Under the pieces are notes generated by a model. It had not been told where the DNA came from, did not search any database, and saw only the letters and a program-made list of their open reading frames with translations. A program made the translations under genes and the position numbers. Source: Pseudomonadota bacterium (GTDB lineage Bacteria; Pseudomonadota; Gammaproteobacteria; Burkholderiales; Gallionellaceae). From it: a stretch of 24,867 nucleotides of DNA. Of this stretch, positions 1-8,659 are shown piece after piece. Positions within the stretch are counted from its first letter, which is position 1, and every line of letters starts with the position of its first letter. Location of the stretch: positions 1 to 24,867 of the forward strand of contig JAJZSA010000036.1 in the NCBI GenBank assembly GCA_021822115.1, read 5' to 3'.

Positions 1-53
1 GTGTGCAGGCGCTGGCCGATTTCATGAACGAGTTCGCACGACGCCATGGCTGA
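1..53 (+). CDS. serC: Phosphoserine aminotransferase SerC, C-terminal end (partial)
   Basis: Only the last 17 codons are in the window, read in the frame that ends with TGA at 51-53. The tail has the pattern VQALxDFMxEFxRRHG, which matches the conserved C-terminus of SerC, the PLP enzyme of serine and pyridoxal phosphate synthesis. The stop codon lies inside the start of pheA (ATG at 46-48), an 8-base overlap that implies translational coupling. serC directly before pheA is the usual order in the proteobacterial aromatic supraoperon, and this supports the identification despite the short fragment. Confidence 0.75.
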   Translation, partial: VQALADFMNEFARRHG

Positions 54-1110
54 CCAACTGAAACAATTCCGCGACCAGATCGATGCGTTGGATGGGCAGT
101 TGCTCGAACTGTTCAATCAGCGCGCGCGTCTGGCGCAGCAGATCGGTCACGCCAAAGGCGCCAGCGCGGTGCTGCGTCCCGAGCGCGAGGCGCAGGTGTT
201 GTCGCGCCTGGTACAAGCCAATCCCGGCCCCTTGCCCGAAAGTGCGATCAAGCAACTGTTCACCGAGGTGATCTCGCAATGCCGTGCGCTGGAAGCACCG
301 CTGCGCGTGGCCTTCCTCGGCCCGCACGGCACTTTCAGCGAAGCGGCCATGTTCCAGCGTTTCGGTCAGGCTACCGAGGGCGTGCCGGCCGACACCATCG
401 ACGGCGTGTTCGCCGCAGTGGAGAGCGGGGCGGCGCAGTACGGCATGGTGCCGGTGGAGAATTCCACCGAAGGCGCAGTCGGCCGTACGCTGGACCTGTT
501 GCTCAACAGTAACCTGAACATCTGCGGCGAAGTGTTGCTGCAAGTGCACCAGTGTCTGCTGTCCAACGAGAACGAGCTGTCCCTGGTGCGCAAGGTGTAT
601 TCGCATCCGCAATCGTTCGGGCAGTGCCAGGACTGGTTGCATGCCCACCTGCCGCAGGCCGAACGCATCACCGCCAGCAGCAATGCCGATGCGGCGCGTC
701 TGGCGGCCGAAGAATCGTTCGCGGCGGCCATCGCGGGAGCGCAGGCGGCAGAGCATTTCAAGCTCAAGGTGCTGGCACAGAACATCGAAGACGACGTGCG
801 CAATACCACGCGCTTCCTGTTGATCGGCAAACAGGCGGTGGCGCCGTCCGGTCGTGACAAGACCTCGCTGGTGATGTCGGCCGCGAACCGTCCGGGTGCG
901 GTGCATGCGTTGCTGGCACCGTTCGCGCAACACGGCGTGTCGATGAGCAAGCTGGAGTCGCGTCCATCGCGTACCGGCCGGTGGGAATATGTGTTCTTCG
1001 TGGACATCGAAGGCCATCAGTCGGATGCCAAAGTGGCAGCGGCGCTGGAGCAACTCAAGCAGACGGCCGCCTTCGTCAAGGTGCTGGGTTCCTATCCGGT
1101 TGCCGTCTGA
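46..1110 (+). CDS. pheA: Bifunctional chorismate mutase / prephenate dehydratase (P-protein)
   Basis: This 354-aa protein converts chorismate to prephenate and then to phenylpyruvate, the committed branch to phenylalanine. Three domains are visible in order: an AroQ-type chorismate mutase helix bundle (about residues 1-85, with IDALDGQLLELFNQRARLA), a prephenate dehydratase domain (about 92-265, beginning VAFLGPHGTFSE and containing the conserved NTTRFLLIG motif), and an ACT regulatory domain (about 275-350). The ACT domain carries SKLESRPSR, the ESRP motif linked to phenylalanine binding, so feedback inhibition by phenylalanine is expected. The length is normal for the family. The ATG at 46 overlaps the end of serC. 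An 88-base gap separates it from hisC. Confidence 0.97.
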   Translation: MADQLKQFRDQIDALDGQLLELFNQRARLAQQIGHAKGASAVLRPEREAQVLSRLVQANPGPLPESAIKQLFTEVISQCRALEAPLRVAFLGPHGTFSEAAMFQRFGQATEGVPADTIDGVFAAVESGAAQYGMVPVENSTEGAVGRTLDLLLNSNLNICGEVLLQVHQCLLSNENELSLVRKVYSHPQSFGQCQDWLHAHLPQAERITASSNADAARLAAEESFAAAIAGAQAAEHFKLKVLAQNIEDDVRNTTRFLLIGKQAVAPSGRDKTSLVMSAANRPGAVHALLAPFAQHGVSMSKLESRPSRTGRWEYVFFVDIEGHQSDAKVAAALEQLKQTAAFVKVLGSYPVAV

Positions 1111-1130
1111 ATATCGAGTATTGGATTTTT

Positions 1131-1177
1131 CGGGGAAGCGGGCGCACGGCAGTCCGGTCGCTAGAATCGGTTCCCCG
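1131..1177 (+). promoter_or_regulatory. Inverted repeat and -10-like box in the pheA-hisC gap
   Basis: The gap holds a perfect 7-bp inverted repeat, CGGGGAA at 1131-1137 and TTCCCCG at 1171-1177. A -10-like TAGAAT lies at 1162-1167 between the arms. No convincing -35 box sits at the right distance. It may be a weak internal promoter for hisC or a leader structure. The evidence is thin. Confidence 0.22.
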
Positions 1178-1198
1178 TATCAGCTTTAGAAAGAGTGT

Positions 1199-2317
1199 AT
1201 GAATTATTGCGATCTGGCCCCTTCCTACATCCGTTCCATCGCGCCCTACCAGCCGGGCAAGCCGATCTCCGAGCTGGAGCGCGAGCTGGGTATCACCGGC
1301 ATCGTCAAGCTGGCATCCAACGAGAACCCGCTGGGCGCCAGCGCGGCGGCCGTGGCTGCCATGCATGAAGCGATCAAGACCATCGCCTTGTATCCGGACG
1401 GTAACGGCTTCGAGCTGAAGGATGCGTTGGTCAAGCGTTATGGTGTGGCGCATGCCAACATCACCTTGGGCAACGGCAGCAACGATCTGCTGGAACTGGC
1501 TGCGCGTGCCTTCCTCGCACCGGGCGACAAGGTGGTGTATTCGGCCCATGCGTTCGCGGTGTATGCGCTGGCGACGCAGGCGGTCGGCGCCACCGGTATC
1601 AGCGTGCCGGCCATCGAATACGGACATGACCTGGACGGCATGTTGCAGGCGGCCAAGGCCAACCAGGCCAAGATCGTGTTCATCGCCAATCCGAACAATC
1701 CCACCGGCACTTATCTTTCGGTCGCGCAACTGGAAGGTTTCCTGGATGCCTTGCCGGCCGACATCCTGGTGGTGCTGGACGAGGCGTACAACGAATATCT
1801 GCCCGAAGACAAACGCTACGACAGCGTGAGCTGGCTGCAGCGTTATCCCAACCTGATCGTCACGCGCACCTTCTCCAAGGCTTATGGCCTGGCCGGTCTG
1901 CGCGTCGGTTATGCACTGGCGCATGAGCAGGTGACCGACATGATCAACCGCGTGCGCCAGCCGTTCAACGTGAACAGCGTGGCGCAGGCTGCCGCGGTGG
2001 CCGCCTTGCGCGACGTATCTTTCGTCAAGCGTACCTTCGAGTTGAATCAGCGCGGCATGCAGCAGATCAACGAAGGCCTGGTGCGCCTCGGTCTGCGTTA
2101 CATCCCGTCCTACGGCAACTTCGTGGCCTTCCATGTTGGCGATGCCAAGGGGGCTTATCGCCGTTTGCTGGAACTGGGCGTGATCGTACGTCCTATCGAG
2201 AACTACGACATGCCGGGTTGGCTGCGCGTGAGCATCGGTCTGGAGAGCGAGAACGCGAAATTCCTGTCCGTGCTGGAGAAGTTCCTCGCTGCGCAAGCGG
2301 GAGGCGAGGCGAAATGA
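1199..2317 (+). CDS. hisC: Histidinol-phosphate / aromatic aminotransferase (HisC family)
   Basis: This is a 372-aa class I/II PLP aminotransferase of the HisC type. Family motifs are the N-terminal KLASNENPLGAS, the ANPNNPTGT segment, the VVLDEAYNEY stretch with the cofactor-binding Asp, and the PLP lysine in TRTFSKAYGLAGLRVGYA. HisC catalyses histidinol phosphate/2-oxoglutarate transamination. In this position, inside the serC-pheA-...-tyrA cluster, the paralogue often called hisC2 or hisH is thought to transaminate phenylpyruvate, hydroxyphenylpyruvate or prephenate. I infer an aromatic role here, but the sequence does not exclude a histidine role. AAAGAG lies just before the ATG. The stop overlaps the next gene by four bases (ATGA). 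Confidence 0.93.
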   Translation: MNYCDLAPSYIRSIAPYQPGKPISELERELGITGIVKLASNENPLGASAAAVAAMHEAIKTIALYPDGNGFELKDALVKRYGVAHANITLGNGSNDLLELAARAFLAPGDKVVYSAHAFAVYALATQAVGATGISVPAIEYGHDLDGMLQAAKANQAKIVFIANPNNPTGTYLSVAQLEGFLDALPADILVVLDEAYNEYLPEDKRYDSVSWLQRYPNLIVTRTFSKAYGLAGLRVGYALAHEQVTDMINRVRQPFNVNSVAQAAAVAALRDVSFVKRTFELNQRGMQQINEGLVRLGLRYIPSYGNFVAFHVGDAKGAYRRLLELGVIVRPIENYDMPGWLRVSIGLESENAKFLSVLEKFLAAQAGGEAK

Positions 2318-3330
2318 TCATCGTCCTGGGCAACGAGGCGACCGACGCACAACTCGATGCGGTGGTGAAGAAGATCGAGGCGGCCGGCCTGCAGGTCAAC
2401 GTCTCGCGCGGCATCGAGCGCACCGTGGTCGGTGCCATCGGCGACGAGCGCAAGCTGTCGGCCGAGATGTTCACTTCCTTGCCCGGGGTCGAGTCGGCGA
2501 TGCATATCGCCAAGCAGTACAAGATCGTGTCGCGCGAGTCACACAAGGCTGACACCGTGATCGACATCGCCGGCGTGCCGCTGGGCGGCAAGCAGGTGCA
2601 GATCATCGCCGGGCCGTGCTCGGTGGAGACGCAGGAACAGATGGATCTGTCGGCGCGGTTCGTGCAAGCCGCCGGATGCCGGCTGATGCGCGGCGGCGCG
2701 TTCAAGCCGCGCACCAGTCCGTATGCCTTCCAGGGGCATGGCGCGGAAGGGCTGGATATGTTCCGCAAGGCGGCTGACAAATTCAAACTGCCCATCGTCA
2801 CCGAACTGATGGATGCGCGTCAGCTCGACACCTTCATGGAATACGACGTGGATGTGATCCAGATCGGCACGCGCAACATGCAGAACTTCGATCTGCTGAA
2901 AGAGGTCGGCCGTGTCAACAAGCCGGTCATCCTCAAGCGCGGCATGTCGGCCACCATCAGCGAATGGCTGATGGCTGCGGAATACATCGCTGCCGGCGGC
3001 AACCACAACATCATCTTCTGCGAGCGCGGCATCCGCACCTTCGAGACCGCCTACCGCAACGTGCTGGACGTGACCGCCATCGCCGTGCTTAAGAAAGAGA
3101 CCCACCTGCCGGTGATCGTCGACCCCTCGCATGCCGGTGGCAAGGCGTGGATGGTGCCGGCGCTGTCGCAGGCGGCCATCGCTGCCGGCGCCGACGGCCT
3201 GCTGGTCGAGATGCATCCCAACCCGTGCGAAGCATGGTGCGATGCCGACCAAGCCTTGACGCCGGACGAACTGAAAAAGCTGATGGGCACGCTGGGTGCC
3301 ATCGCTGGGGCCATCGGCAGGACGCTATGA
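2314..3330 (+). CDS. aroF: 3-deoxy-7-phosphoheptulonate (DAHP) synthase, type I-beta with N-terminal regulatory domain
   Basis: DAHP synthase condenses phosphoenolpyruvate and erythrose 4-phosphate, the first step of the shikimate pathway. The ATG in the ATGA overlap with hisC gives a 338-aa protein. An N-terminal ferredoxin-like domain (about residues 1-70, beginning MIIVLGNEATDAQLDAVV) precedes the catalytic barrel. Barrel motifs include IIAGPCSVE, RGGAFKPRTSPYAFQG, QIGTRNMQNFDLL, ILKRGMSAT and VDPSHAGG. This two-domain layout and length match the type I-beta enzymes such as the Thermotoga enzyme, not the E. coli AroF/G/H type. The N-terminal domain is known there to bind tyrosine or phenylalanine, so feedback control is likely. 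Naming varies (aroF, aroG, aroA). An upstream in-frame ATG inside hisC was rejected in favour of the coupled start. Confidence 0.95.
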   Translation: MIIVLGNEATDAQLDAVVKKIEAAGLQVNVSRGIERTVVGAIGDERKLSAEMFTSLPGVESAMHIAKQYKIVSRESHKADTVIDIAGVPLGGKQVQIIAGPCSVETQEQMDLSARFVQAAGCRLMRGGAFKPRTSPYAFQGHGAEGLDMFRKAADKFKLPIVTELMDARQLDTFMEYDVDVIQIGTRNMQNFDLLKEVGRVNKPVILKRGMSATISEWLMAAEYIAAGGNHNIIFCERGIRTFETAYRNVLDVTAIAVLKKETHLPVIVDPSHAGGKAWMVPALSQAAIAAGADGLLVEMHPNPCEAWCDADQALTPDELKKLMGTLGAIAGAIGRTL

Positions 3331-4202
3331 ACGCACAACCCGCTTTCCGCAAGATCGTCATCTTCGGCGTCGGCCTGATCGGCGGCTCGTTCGCGCTGGC
3401 CTTGCGCAAGGCGGGAGTGGTGCAGGAAGTGGTGGGTTTCGGGCGCCGGCAAGCCACGCTGGAAGAAGCGCAACGCTTGGGCATCCTCGATCGTATCGGC
3501 AGCGAGGTGGCTGTCGAGGTGCAGGATGCGGACATCGTGCTACTGGCGACACCGGTGGCGCAGATGGCCGAATTGTTCCAGCGCATCGCGCCGCATCTGG
3601 TGGCTCATACGCTGGTCACCGATGCAGGGAGCACCAAGGGCGATGTGGTCGCTGCGGCCCGTGCCGGGCTAGGTGACAAGCTGGCGCAATTCGTGCCGGC
3701 TCATCCCATCGCCGGTGCAGAAAAGAGTGGGCCGGAAGCGGCCTTGGCCGAACTGTATGTGGGCAAGCGCGTGGTACTCACGCCGCTGCCGGAGAACGAC
3801 AAGGCGGCCGTGGCGCGCGTGCGTCGGGCCTGGGAGATCTGTGGCGCCAATGTCACCGAGCTGACCCCGGCTGAGCATGACGGGGTGTTCGCTGCGGTGA
3901 GTCATCTGCCGCACCTGCTGTCGTTCGCGCTGGTGCATGATCTGGCACAGCGCGACAACAAGGATCTGCTGCTGTCGTTCGCGGCCAGCGGCTTCCGCGA
4001 TTTCACGCGCATCGCCGCCAGCAGTCCCGAGATGTGGCGCGACATCAGTCTGGCAAATCGCGATGCCTTGCTGGTGGAACTGCAACGCTATATGGACGAG
4101 CTACAGGCGATGCAGCAAGCCTTGACGCAGCGTGATGCTGCACGTCTGGAGGCTATCTTCAGCGAAGCGCGCAAGATACGCAGCAACTGGACGCAACAAT
4201 AA
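3327..4202 (+). CDS. tyrA: Prephenate (or arogenate) dehydrogenase
   Basis: This 291-aa TyrA-type dehydrogenase makes hydroxyphenylpyruvate (or tyrosine from arogenate) by NAD(P)+-dependent oxidative decarboxylation. The dinucleotide-binding motif GVGLIGGS follows the first beta strand (residues 10-20). Further family motifs are [34 protein letters not shown] and, late in the protein, [12 protein letters not shown] and [11 protein letters not shown]. There is no chorismate mutase or ACT domain, so this is the simple monofunctional form. The start ATG overlaps the DAHP synthase stop by four bases (ATGA). Whether it prefers prephenate or arogenate, and NAD or NADP, cannot be read with confidence. 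Confidence 0.95.
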   Translation: MNAQPAFRKIVIFGVGLIGGSFALALRKAGVVQEVVGFGRRQATLEEAQRLGILDRIGSEVAVEVQDADIVLLATPVAQMAELFQRIAPHLVAHTLVTDAGSTKGDVVAAARAGLGDKLAQFVPAHPIAGAEKSGPEAALAELYVGKRVVLTPLPENDKAAVARVRRAWEICGANVTELTPAEHDGVFAAVSHLPHLLSFALVHDLAQRDNKDLLLSFAASGFRDFTRIAASSPEMWRDISLANRDALLVELQRYMDELQAMQQALTQRDAARLEAIFSEARKIRSNWTQQ

Positions 4203-4218
4203 CCCCTCGAATTTTCGT

Positions 4219-6162
4219 ATGACCAAGCCAGAATTCCTCGATCTCCCTCCCTTGATGTCCGCGCGCGGCACGGTGCGCTTGCCGGGTTCCAAGAGCATCT
4301 CCAACCGTGTGTTGCTGCTGGCCGCCTTGGCTGAAGGCGTGACCGTGGTGCGCGATCTGCTCAAGTCGGACGATACCGACCGCATGCTGGATGCCTTGCG
4401 GATATTGGGAGTGCGGGTGGAAGCGCTGGGCGACAACACCTACCGCGTGACCGGCTGCAGCGGCGACTTTCCCAACAAGGAGGCCAAGTTATTCCTGGGC
4501 AATGCGGGCACCGCATTCCGTCCGTTGACGGCGGCGCTGGCGCTGTCTGGTGGCAGCTATGAGCTTTCCGGCGTGCCGCGCATGCACGAGCGCCCCATCG
4601 GCGATCTGGTGGCGGCCTTGCGTCAGCTCGGTGCGAACATCGCGTACCTGGAGAATGAAGGTTTCCCGCCGCTGAAGATATCCCCGGCCAATCTGGCGGG
4701 CGATACGGTACAAGTGCGCGGCGATGTGTCGAGCCAGTTCCTCACCGGCCTGCTGATGGCATTGCCGCTGACCGGGCAGACGGTGAAGGTGGAGGTGATC
4801 GGGGAGCTGATCTCCAAGCCCTACATCGAGATCACCCTGGCGATGATGGCGCGCTTCGGTGTCCGGGTCGAACGCAAGGAATGGCAGACCTTCGTGGTGT
4901 TCGGCGGTCAGCGCTATGTGTCGCCCAAAGAAGTGTTCGTCGAAGGCGATGCGTCTTCTGCTTCGTATTTTCTGGCGGCGGGCGCCATCGGTGGCGGGCC
5001 GGTGCGTGTCGAGGGGGTAGGCAAAGACAGTGTGCAAGGCGACGTGCGTTTTGCCGAGGCTTTGCAGAAGATGGGTGCGCAGATCGCCATGGGGCCGAAC
5101 TGGATGGAAGCCACGGCACCTGCCGGTGGCAAGTTGCAGGCCATCGATCTCGATTGCAACCACATCCCCGATGCCGCGATGACCTTGGCCGTGGCGGCCC
5201 TGTTCGCCGACGGCACCACCACGCTGCGCAACATCGCCAGCTGGCGCGTGAAGGAGACCGACCGCATCGCGGCGATGGCGACCGAGCTGCGCAAGGTGGG
5301 GGCGACGGTGGAAGAGGGGTCGGACTACATCCGCATCACATCTGCCGCTCGGCTCAAGCTTGCCGCCATCGATACCTACGATGACCACCGTATGGCGATG
5401 TGTTTCTCGCTGGCATCGTTCGGTACCTCGGTGCGCATCAATGATCCGCAATGCGTCGCCAAGACCTTTCCCGATTATTTCAAGGAGTTCGCCAAGGTGA
5501 CGCACACTATTCCAGTCATCGCCATCGACGGTCCGTCTGCCTCGGGCAAGGGCACGGTGGCACAACGCGTGGCCGATGCGCTGGGCATGCATTATCTGGA
5601 CAGCGGTGCGCTGTATCGCCTGCTGGGGCTGGCCGCACAGCGCCACGGTGTGGCGCTGGACGATGAAGCCGGGCTGGCGGCGCTGGCGGGCAAGGTGGAT
5701 ATCCGTTTCGAGCGGGGCGAGACCTGGCTGGACGGGGTGCAGGTGGGCGATGAGTTGCGCACCGAAGAGGCCGGTGCAGCGGCCTCTAAAGTGGCGGCCC
5801 TGCCGCAAGTGCGGGCTGCGCTGCTGGATAAACAGCGCGCCTTCCGCGAGGCGCCGGGGCTGGTGGCTGACGGGCGCGACATGGCCTCGGTGGTGTTCCC
5901 GGACGCGATGCTCAAGATCTTCCTGACCGCCTCGGCCGAGGCGCGCGCAGAACGTCGATATAAGCAGTTGAAAGAAAAAGGGATGGATGCTAGTATGCCC
6001 GCCCTTTTGCAGGATATCCGGGCGCGCGATGAACGCGACATGCAACGTAGCGTGGCCCCGCTGCAACAGGCGCAAGGTGCGAGTCTGCTGGATACGACGC
6101 CTCTGAACATCGAGCAAGCTGTCGCGGAAGTGCTGACACGTTACCGTGCAATCGCTAGTTAG
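4219..6162 (+). CDS. aroA-cmk: Fused EPSP synthase - cytidylate kinase (AroA-Cmk)
   Basis: A single 647-aa reading frame joins two enzymes. Residues 1 to about 426 are 5-enolpyruvylshikimate-3-phosphate synthase, with [18 protein letters not shown] near the start, [15 protein letters not shown], and [20 protein letters not shown] and DDHRMAMCF late. Residues about 427-647 are CMP kinase, with the P-loop [22 protein letters not shown] and [11 protein letters not shown]. Each half is of normal length (about 427 and 225 aa in E. coli), and no stop separates them. In most proteobacteria the two are neighbouring separate genes. AroA-Cmk fusions are annotated in some betaproteobacteria. The joint carries a good ribosome-binding site and an in-frame GTG, listed separately. 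No strong ribosome-binding site precedes the ATG at 4219. Confidence 0.95.
   Translation: MTKPEFLDLPPLMSARGTVRLPGSKSISNRVLLLAALAEGVTVVRDLLKSDDTDRMLDALRILGVRVEALGDNTYRVTGCSGDFPNKEAKLFLGNAGTAFRPLTAALALSGGSYELSGVPRMHERPIGDLVAALRQLGANIAYLENEGFPPLKISPANLAGDTVQVRGDVSSQFLTGLLMALPLTGQTVKVEVIGELISKPYIEITLAMMARFGVRVERKEWQTFVVFGGQRYVSPKEVFVEGDASSASYFLAAGAIGGGPVRVEGVGKDSVQGDVRFAEALQKMGAQIAMGPNWMEATAPAGGKLQAIDLDCNHIPDAAMTLAVAALFADGTTTLRNIASWRVKETDRIAAMATELRKVGATVEEGSDYIRITSAARLKLAAIDTYDDHRMAMCFSLASFGTSVRINDPQCVAKTFPDYFKEFAKVTHTIPVIAIDGPSASGKGTVAQRVADALGMHYLDSGALYRLLGLAAQRHGVALDDEAGLAALAGKVDIRFERGETWLDGVQVGDELRTEEAGAAASKVAALPQVRAALLDKQRAFREAPGLVADGRDMASVVFPDAMLKIFLTASAEARAERRYKQLKEKGMDASMPALLQDIRARDERDMQRSVAPLQQAQGASLLDTTPLNIEQAVAEVLTRYRAIAS
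5482..5499 (+). promoter_or_regulatory. Internal ribosome-binding site and GTG start at the aroA/cmk domain joint
   Basis: A perfect AAGGAG at 5482-5487 is followed by nine bases and then GTG at 5497-5499. The GTG is in frame with the fusion (codon 427) and lies ten codons before the P-loop segment [11 protein letters not shown]. These are the spacing and position expected for the start of a free Cmk protein. The bases also encode ordinary AroA residues (FKEFAKV), so coincidence is possible. I infer that a free cytidylate kinase could be made as well as the fusion. Confidence 0.5.
5968..5996 (+). promoter_or_regulatory. Candidate sigma-70 promoter inside cmk, reading toward rpsA
   Basis: TTGAAA at 5968-5973 and TAGTAT at 5991-5996 are exactly 17 bases apart, with TGC before the -10 box (an extended -10). 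The -35 matches consensus at five of six positions and the -10 at four. It lies about 245 bases before the rpsA start. In E. coli, rpsA promoters are also found within cmk, which favours a real function. Confidence 0.45.
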
Positions 6163-6241
6163 GCCCCGTCTGGCTCCCCGCCATCCGGGTTGATGAACGA
6201 ACCCCCGTGCAGTTTGCGGGATTACCTGAAAGTAGATCGAA
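6163..6241 (+). promoter_or_regulatory. rpsA leader without a clear Shine-Dalgarno sequence
   Basis: The 79 bases before rpsA hold no GGAGG-like site close to the ATG; the nearest purine run is GAAAG around 6228-6232. A short hairpin is possible, GGGTT at 6187-6191 with AACCC at 6200-6204. In E. coli the rpsA start region also lacks a strong site, folds into hairpins and is bound by S1 itself, giving autoregulation. Similar control here is inferred from that precedent. Confidence 0.3.
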
Positions 6242-7948
6242 ATGACCGCTGTAGCCGAAATGGAAAGTTTTGCCTCCCTGTTTGAAGAAAGCCTGAACCG
6301 CAAGGAAATGCGTGCAGGTGAACTCATCACCGCCCAAGTCGTTCGCGTCGAGCAGAACGTGGTCGTGGTGAACGCCGGACTGAAGTCCGAAAGCTATATC
6401 CCCGTTGAAGAATTCAAGGACGCTCAAGGCAACGTCGAAGTGAAGGCTGGTGATTTCACCACCGTCGCTATCGAATCCCTGGAGAACGGCTACGGCGAAA
6501 CGCGCTTGTCGCGCGAAAAGGCCAAGCGCCTGGCTGCATGGCTGGATCTGGAGCAGGCCATGGAAGAAGGCCGCATCGTCGAAGGTTATGTGAGCGGCAA
6601 GGTCAAGGGCGGTCTGACCGCCATGGTGAATGGCATCCGTGCCTTCCTGCCGGGCTCGCTGGTGGACATCCGTCCGGTCAAGGACACCACCCCGTACGAA
6701 AACAAGACCATGGAACTCAAGGTCATCAAGCTGGATCGCAAGCGCAACAACGTGGTGGTTTCCCGCCGCGCCGTGCTGGAAGAGACCCAGGGCGCCGATC
6801 GCGAGTCCTTGCTGGAAAACCTCAAGGAAGGCGCAGTGGTCAAGGGTATCGTCAAGAACATCACCGACTACGGTGCGTTCGTGGATCTGGGTGGCATCGA
6901 TGGTCTGCTGCACATCACCGACCTGGCATGGCGCCGCGTCAAGCACCCGTCCGAAGTGCTGTCCGTGGGTGACGAGATCGAAGCCAAGATCCTCAAGTTC
7001 GACCAGGAAAAGAACCGCGTTTCCCTTGGCATCAAGCAGATGGGCGACGATCCGTGGAACGGTCTGGCACGTCGCTACCCGCAAGGCACCCGCCTGTTCG
7101 GTAAGGTGACCAACCTGACCGACTACGGTGCATTCGTCGAGATCGAGCAAGGTATCGAAGGTCTGGTGCACGTGTCCGAGATGGATTGGACCAACAAGAA
7201 CGTCCATCCGTCCAAGGTCGTGGCCCTGGGCGACGAAGTCGAAGTGATGATCCTCGAGATCGACGAACAGCGTCGTCGTATCTCTCTGGGCATGAAGCAG
7301 TGCAAGTCCAATCCTTGGGATGACTTCGCTGCCAACCACCAGAAGGGCGACAAGGTGAAGGGCGCGATCAAGTCGATCACCGACTTCGGCGTGTTCATCG
7401 GTCTGGATGGCGGTATCGACGGTCTGGTGCACCTGTCCGACCTGTCCTGGAGCGTCGCCGGCGAAGAAGCCGTGCGCAACTACAAGAAGGGCGACGAAGT
7501 GGAAGCCGTGGTACTGGCTATCGACGTCGAGCGCGAGCGCATCTCCCTCGGCATCAAGCAACTGGAAGGTGATCCGTTCGGCGGTTTCGTGACCGGCCAT
7601 GACAAGGGCGCCGTGGTCACCGGCACCGTCAAGTCGCTGGATGCCAAGGGTGCCGTGGTGGAACTGGAAGGTGGCGTCGAAGCCTACCTGAAGGCTTCTG
7701 AAGTCTCCGCCGATCGCGTGGAAGACATTCGCAACCACCTGAAGGAAGGCGACAGCGTCAAGGCCATCATCGTCAACGTCGACCGCAAGAACCGCGGCAT
7801 CAACCTGTCGATCAAGGCGCTGGACAAGGCAGATACCGCTGCTGCAATGCAGAAGTTCGCTGCCGAGAACACCAGTGCCTCCGGCACCACCAACCTCGGT
7901 GCGCTGCTGAAGGCCAAGATGGACTCCAGCAAGGCTGACGCAGAGTAA
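6242..7948 (+). CDS. rpsA: 30S ribosomal protein S1
   Basis: S1 brings mRNA to the 30S ribosome and is needed for initiation on structured or weak leaders. The 568-aa protein has the six S1 (OB-fold) repeats of the gammaproteobacterial/betaproteobacterial type. Repeats 3-6 are obvious, with recurring blocks such as [51 protein letters not shown] and [21 protein letters not shown] (shown in part), each followed by RxSLGxKQ. Length is close to E. coli S1 (557 aa). Codon use is strongly biased, as expected for a highly expressed gene. ihfB follows after 12 bases, so the two are probably cotranscribed. Confidence 0.98.
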   Translation: MTAVAEMESFASLFEESLNRKEMRAGELITAQVVRVEQNVVVVNAGLKSESYIPVEEFKDAQGNVEVKAGDFTTVAIESLENGYGETRLSREKAKRLAAWLDLEQAMEEGRIVEGYVSGKVKGGLTAMVNGIRAFLPGSLVDIRPVKDTTPYENKTMELKVIKLDRKRNNVVVSRRAVLEETQGADRESLLENLKEGAVVKGIVKNITDYGAFVDLGGIDGLLHITDLAWRRVKHPSEVLSVGDEIEAKILKFDQEKNRVSLGIKQMGDDPWNGLARRYPQGTRLFGKVTNLTDYGAFVEIEQGIEGLVHVSEMDWTNKNVHPSKVVALGDEVEVMILEIDEQRRRISLGMKQCKSNPWDDFAANHQKGDKVKGAIKSITDFGVFIGLDGGIDGLVHLSDLSWSVAGEEAVRNYKKGDEVEAVVLAIDVERERISLGIKQLEGDPFGGFVTGHDKGAVVTGTVKSLDAKGAVVELEGGVEAYLKASEVSADRVEDIRNHLKEGDSVKAIIVNVDRKNRGINLSIKALDKADTAAAMQKFAAENTSASGTTNLGALLKAKMDSSKADAE

Positions 7949-7960
7949 GGAGAGCTGGGT

Positions 7961-8248
7961 ATGACACGTTCCGATCTGATCGCCAGATTGGCGGAGCGTC
8001 ATCCCCAGTTGCTGGGGAAGGACGCCGAGCTGTCGGTCAAGGTGATCCTGGACAGTATGTCCGCCACCTTGGCTGCTGGTGGGCGCATCGAGATCCGCGG
8101 TTTCGGTAGCTTTGCTTTGAACTATCGTCCGCCGCGTTTGGGGCGCAACCCCAAGTCCGGTGACAAGGTGCAGGTGCCGGCCAAGTATGTGCCGCACTTC
8201 AAGGCTGGCAAGGAACTGCGCGAACGCGTGGATTACCCGCAATCCTGA
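7961..8248 (+). CDS. ihfB: Integration host factor subunit beta
   Basis: IHF is a heterodimeric DNA-bending protein acting in transcription, recombination and replication. The 95-aa product matches IhfB in length (94 aa in E. coli) and order: [10 protein letters not shown] at the start, the [11 protein letters not shown] strand, the beta-arm with the intercalating proline region [15 protein letters not shown], and [11 protein letters not shown] near the end. A good AAGGAG ribosome-binding site starts at the rpsA stop. The rpsA-ihfB order is standard in proteobacteria. An intrinsic terminator begins 18 bases after the stop. Confidence 0.97.
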   Translation: MTRSDLIARLAERHPQLLGKDAELSVKVILDSMSATLAAGGRIEIRGFGSFALNYRPPRLGRNPKSGDKVQVPAKYVPHFKAGKELRERVDYPQS

Positions 8249-8266
8249 ATCGTAGTTGTCTGAACG

Positions 8267-8310
8267 ATTGGCGGCGTATCGCAAGATGCGCCGCCAATTC
8301 GTTTCTGCTT
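8267..8310 (+). terminator. Intrinsic terminator after ihfB (14-bp stem, GCAA loop)
   Basis: ATTGGCGGCG at 8267-8276 pairs with CGCCGCCAAT at 8289-8298. The inner bases TATC and GATG extend the stem (one G-T pair), leaving a GCAA tetraloop at 8281-8284. The stem is followed by a broken T-rich stretch (TTCGTTTCTGCTT). It should end the supraoperon transcript and separate it from lapA. Confidence 0.8.
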
Positions 8311-8312
8311 CG

Positions 8313-8321
8313 TGCTATCTT
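8313..8321 (+). promoter_or_regulatory. Possible extended -10 promoter for lapA
   Basis: TGC followed by TATCTT (8316-8321) lies between the ihfB terminator and the lapA start at 8352. No good -35 box is visible. A promoter is needed here if the terminator works, which is the main argument for it. Confidence 0.3.
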
Positions 8322-8351
8322 TGCGTCTCGTTCGGAAAACAAGATCGGAAA

Positions 8352-8648
8352 ATGCGCTACTTGACTTGGCTGTTGCGGATTGCGCTGTTCCTCGTGCTGC
8401 TCGGCTTCGCGATGAAGAACAACGGGATCGTCACGCTGCGTTATCTGTTCGGCTACGAATGGCAGCTGCCGCTGGTGCTCGCTTTGCTGGTTTTCCTGTT
8501 CATCGGGGTGCTGATCGGTATCCTCGCCATGCTGGACATCGTGGTGCGTTTACGGCGTGAAGCGGCGCGCGCGCGCGATGGATTGCATGCGCTGCGTGCC
8601 ATGCAGCCTGCAGATGATGCGCCGGAATCTTCCGGACAACCTTCCTGA
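8352..8648 (+). CDS. lapA: Lipopolysaccharide assembly protein A (LapA/YciS, DUF1049)
   Basis: This small 98-aa inner membrane protein has two hydrophobic segments (about residues 4-21 and 41-64) separated by the typical NNGIVTLRYLFGYEWQLPL stretch, and a charged cytoplasmic tail rich in Arg. That is the LapA/YciS pattern, and lapB follows directly as in E. coli. LapA works with LapB in regulating LPS synthesis through FtsH-dependent control of LpxC. The reading frame extends upstream to 8256, but the extension lies across the ihfB terminator hairpin and is not conserved-looking. The ATG at 8352 starts just before the first membrane helix and is preferred. Its ribosome-binding site is weak (CGGAA). 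Confidence 0.9.
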   Translation: MRYLTWLLRIALFLVLLGFAMKNNGIVTLRYLFGYEWQLPLVLALLVFLFIGVLIGILAMLDIVVRLRREAARARDGLHALRAMQPADDAPESSGQPS

Positions 8649-8659
8649 ATAGATCTGAG

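Noticed and set aside
1076..2296. 406-aa minus-strand open frame opposite hisC
   Set aside because: Antisense shadow; Arg/His/Gln-rich with no family resemblance.
4489..6330. 613-aa minus-strand open frame opposite aroA-cmk
   Set aside because: Antisense shadow of a GC-rich gene; the plus strand carries all conserved motifs.
6700..7850. Repeated DNA blocks within rpsA
   Set aside because: These are the S1 domain repeats of the protein, not a mobile or CRISPR-like repeat.
6155..8284. 709-aa minus-strand open frame opposite rpsA
   Set aside because: Antisense open frame produced by the strong codon bias of rpsA; the product is His/Gln-rich with no domain.
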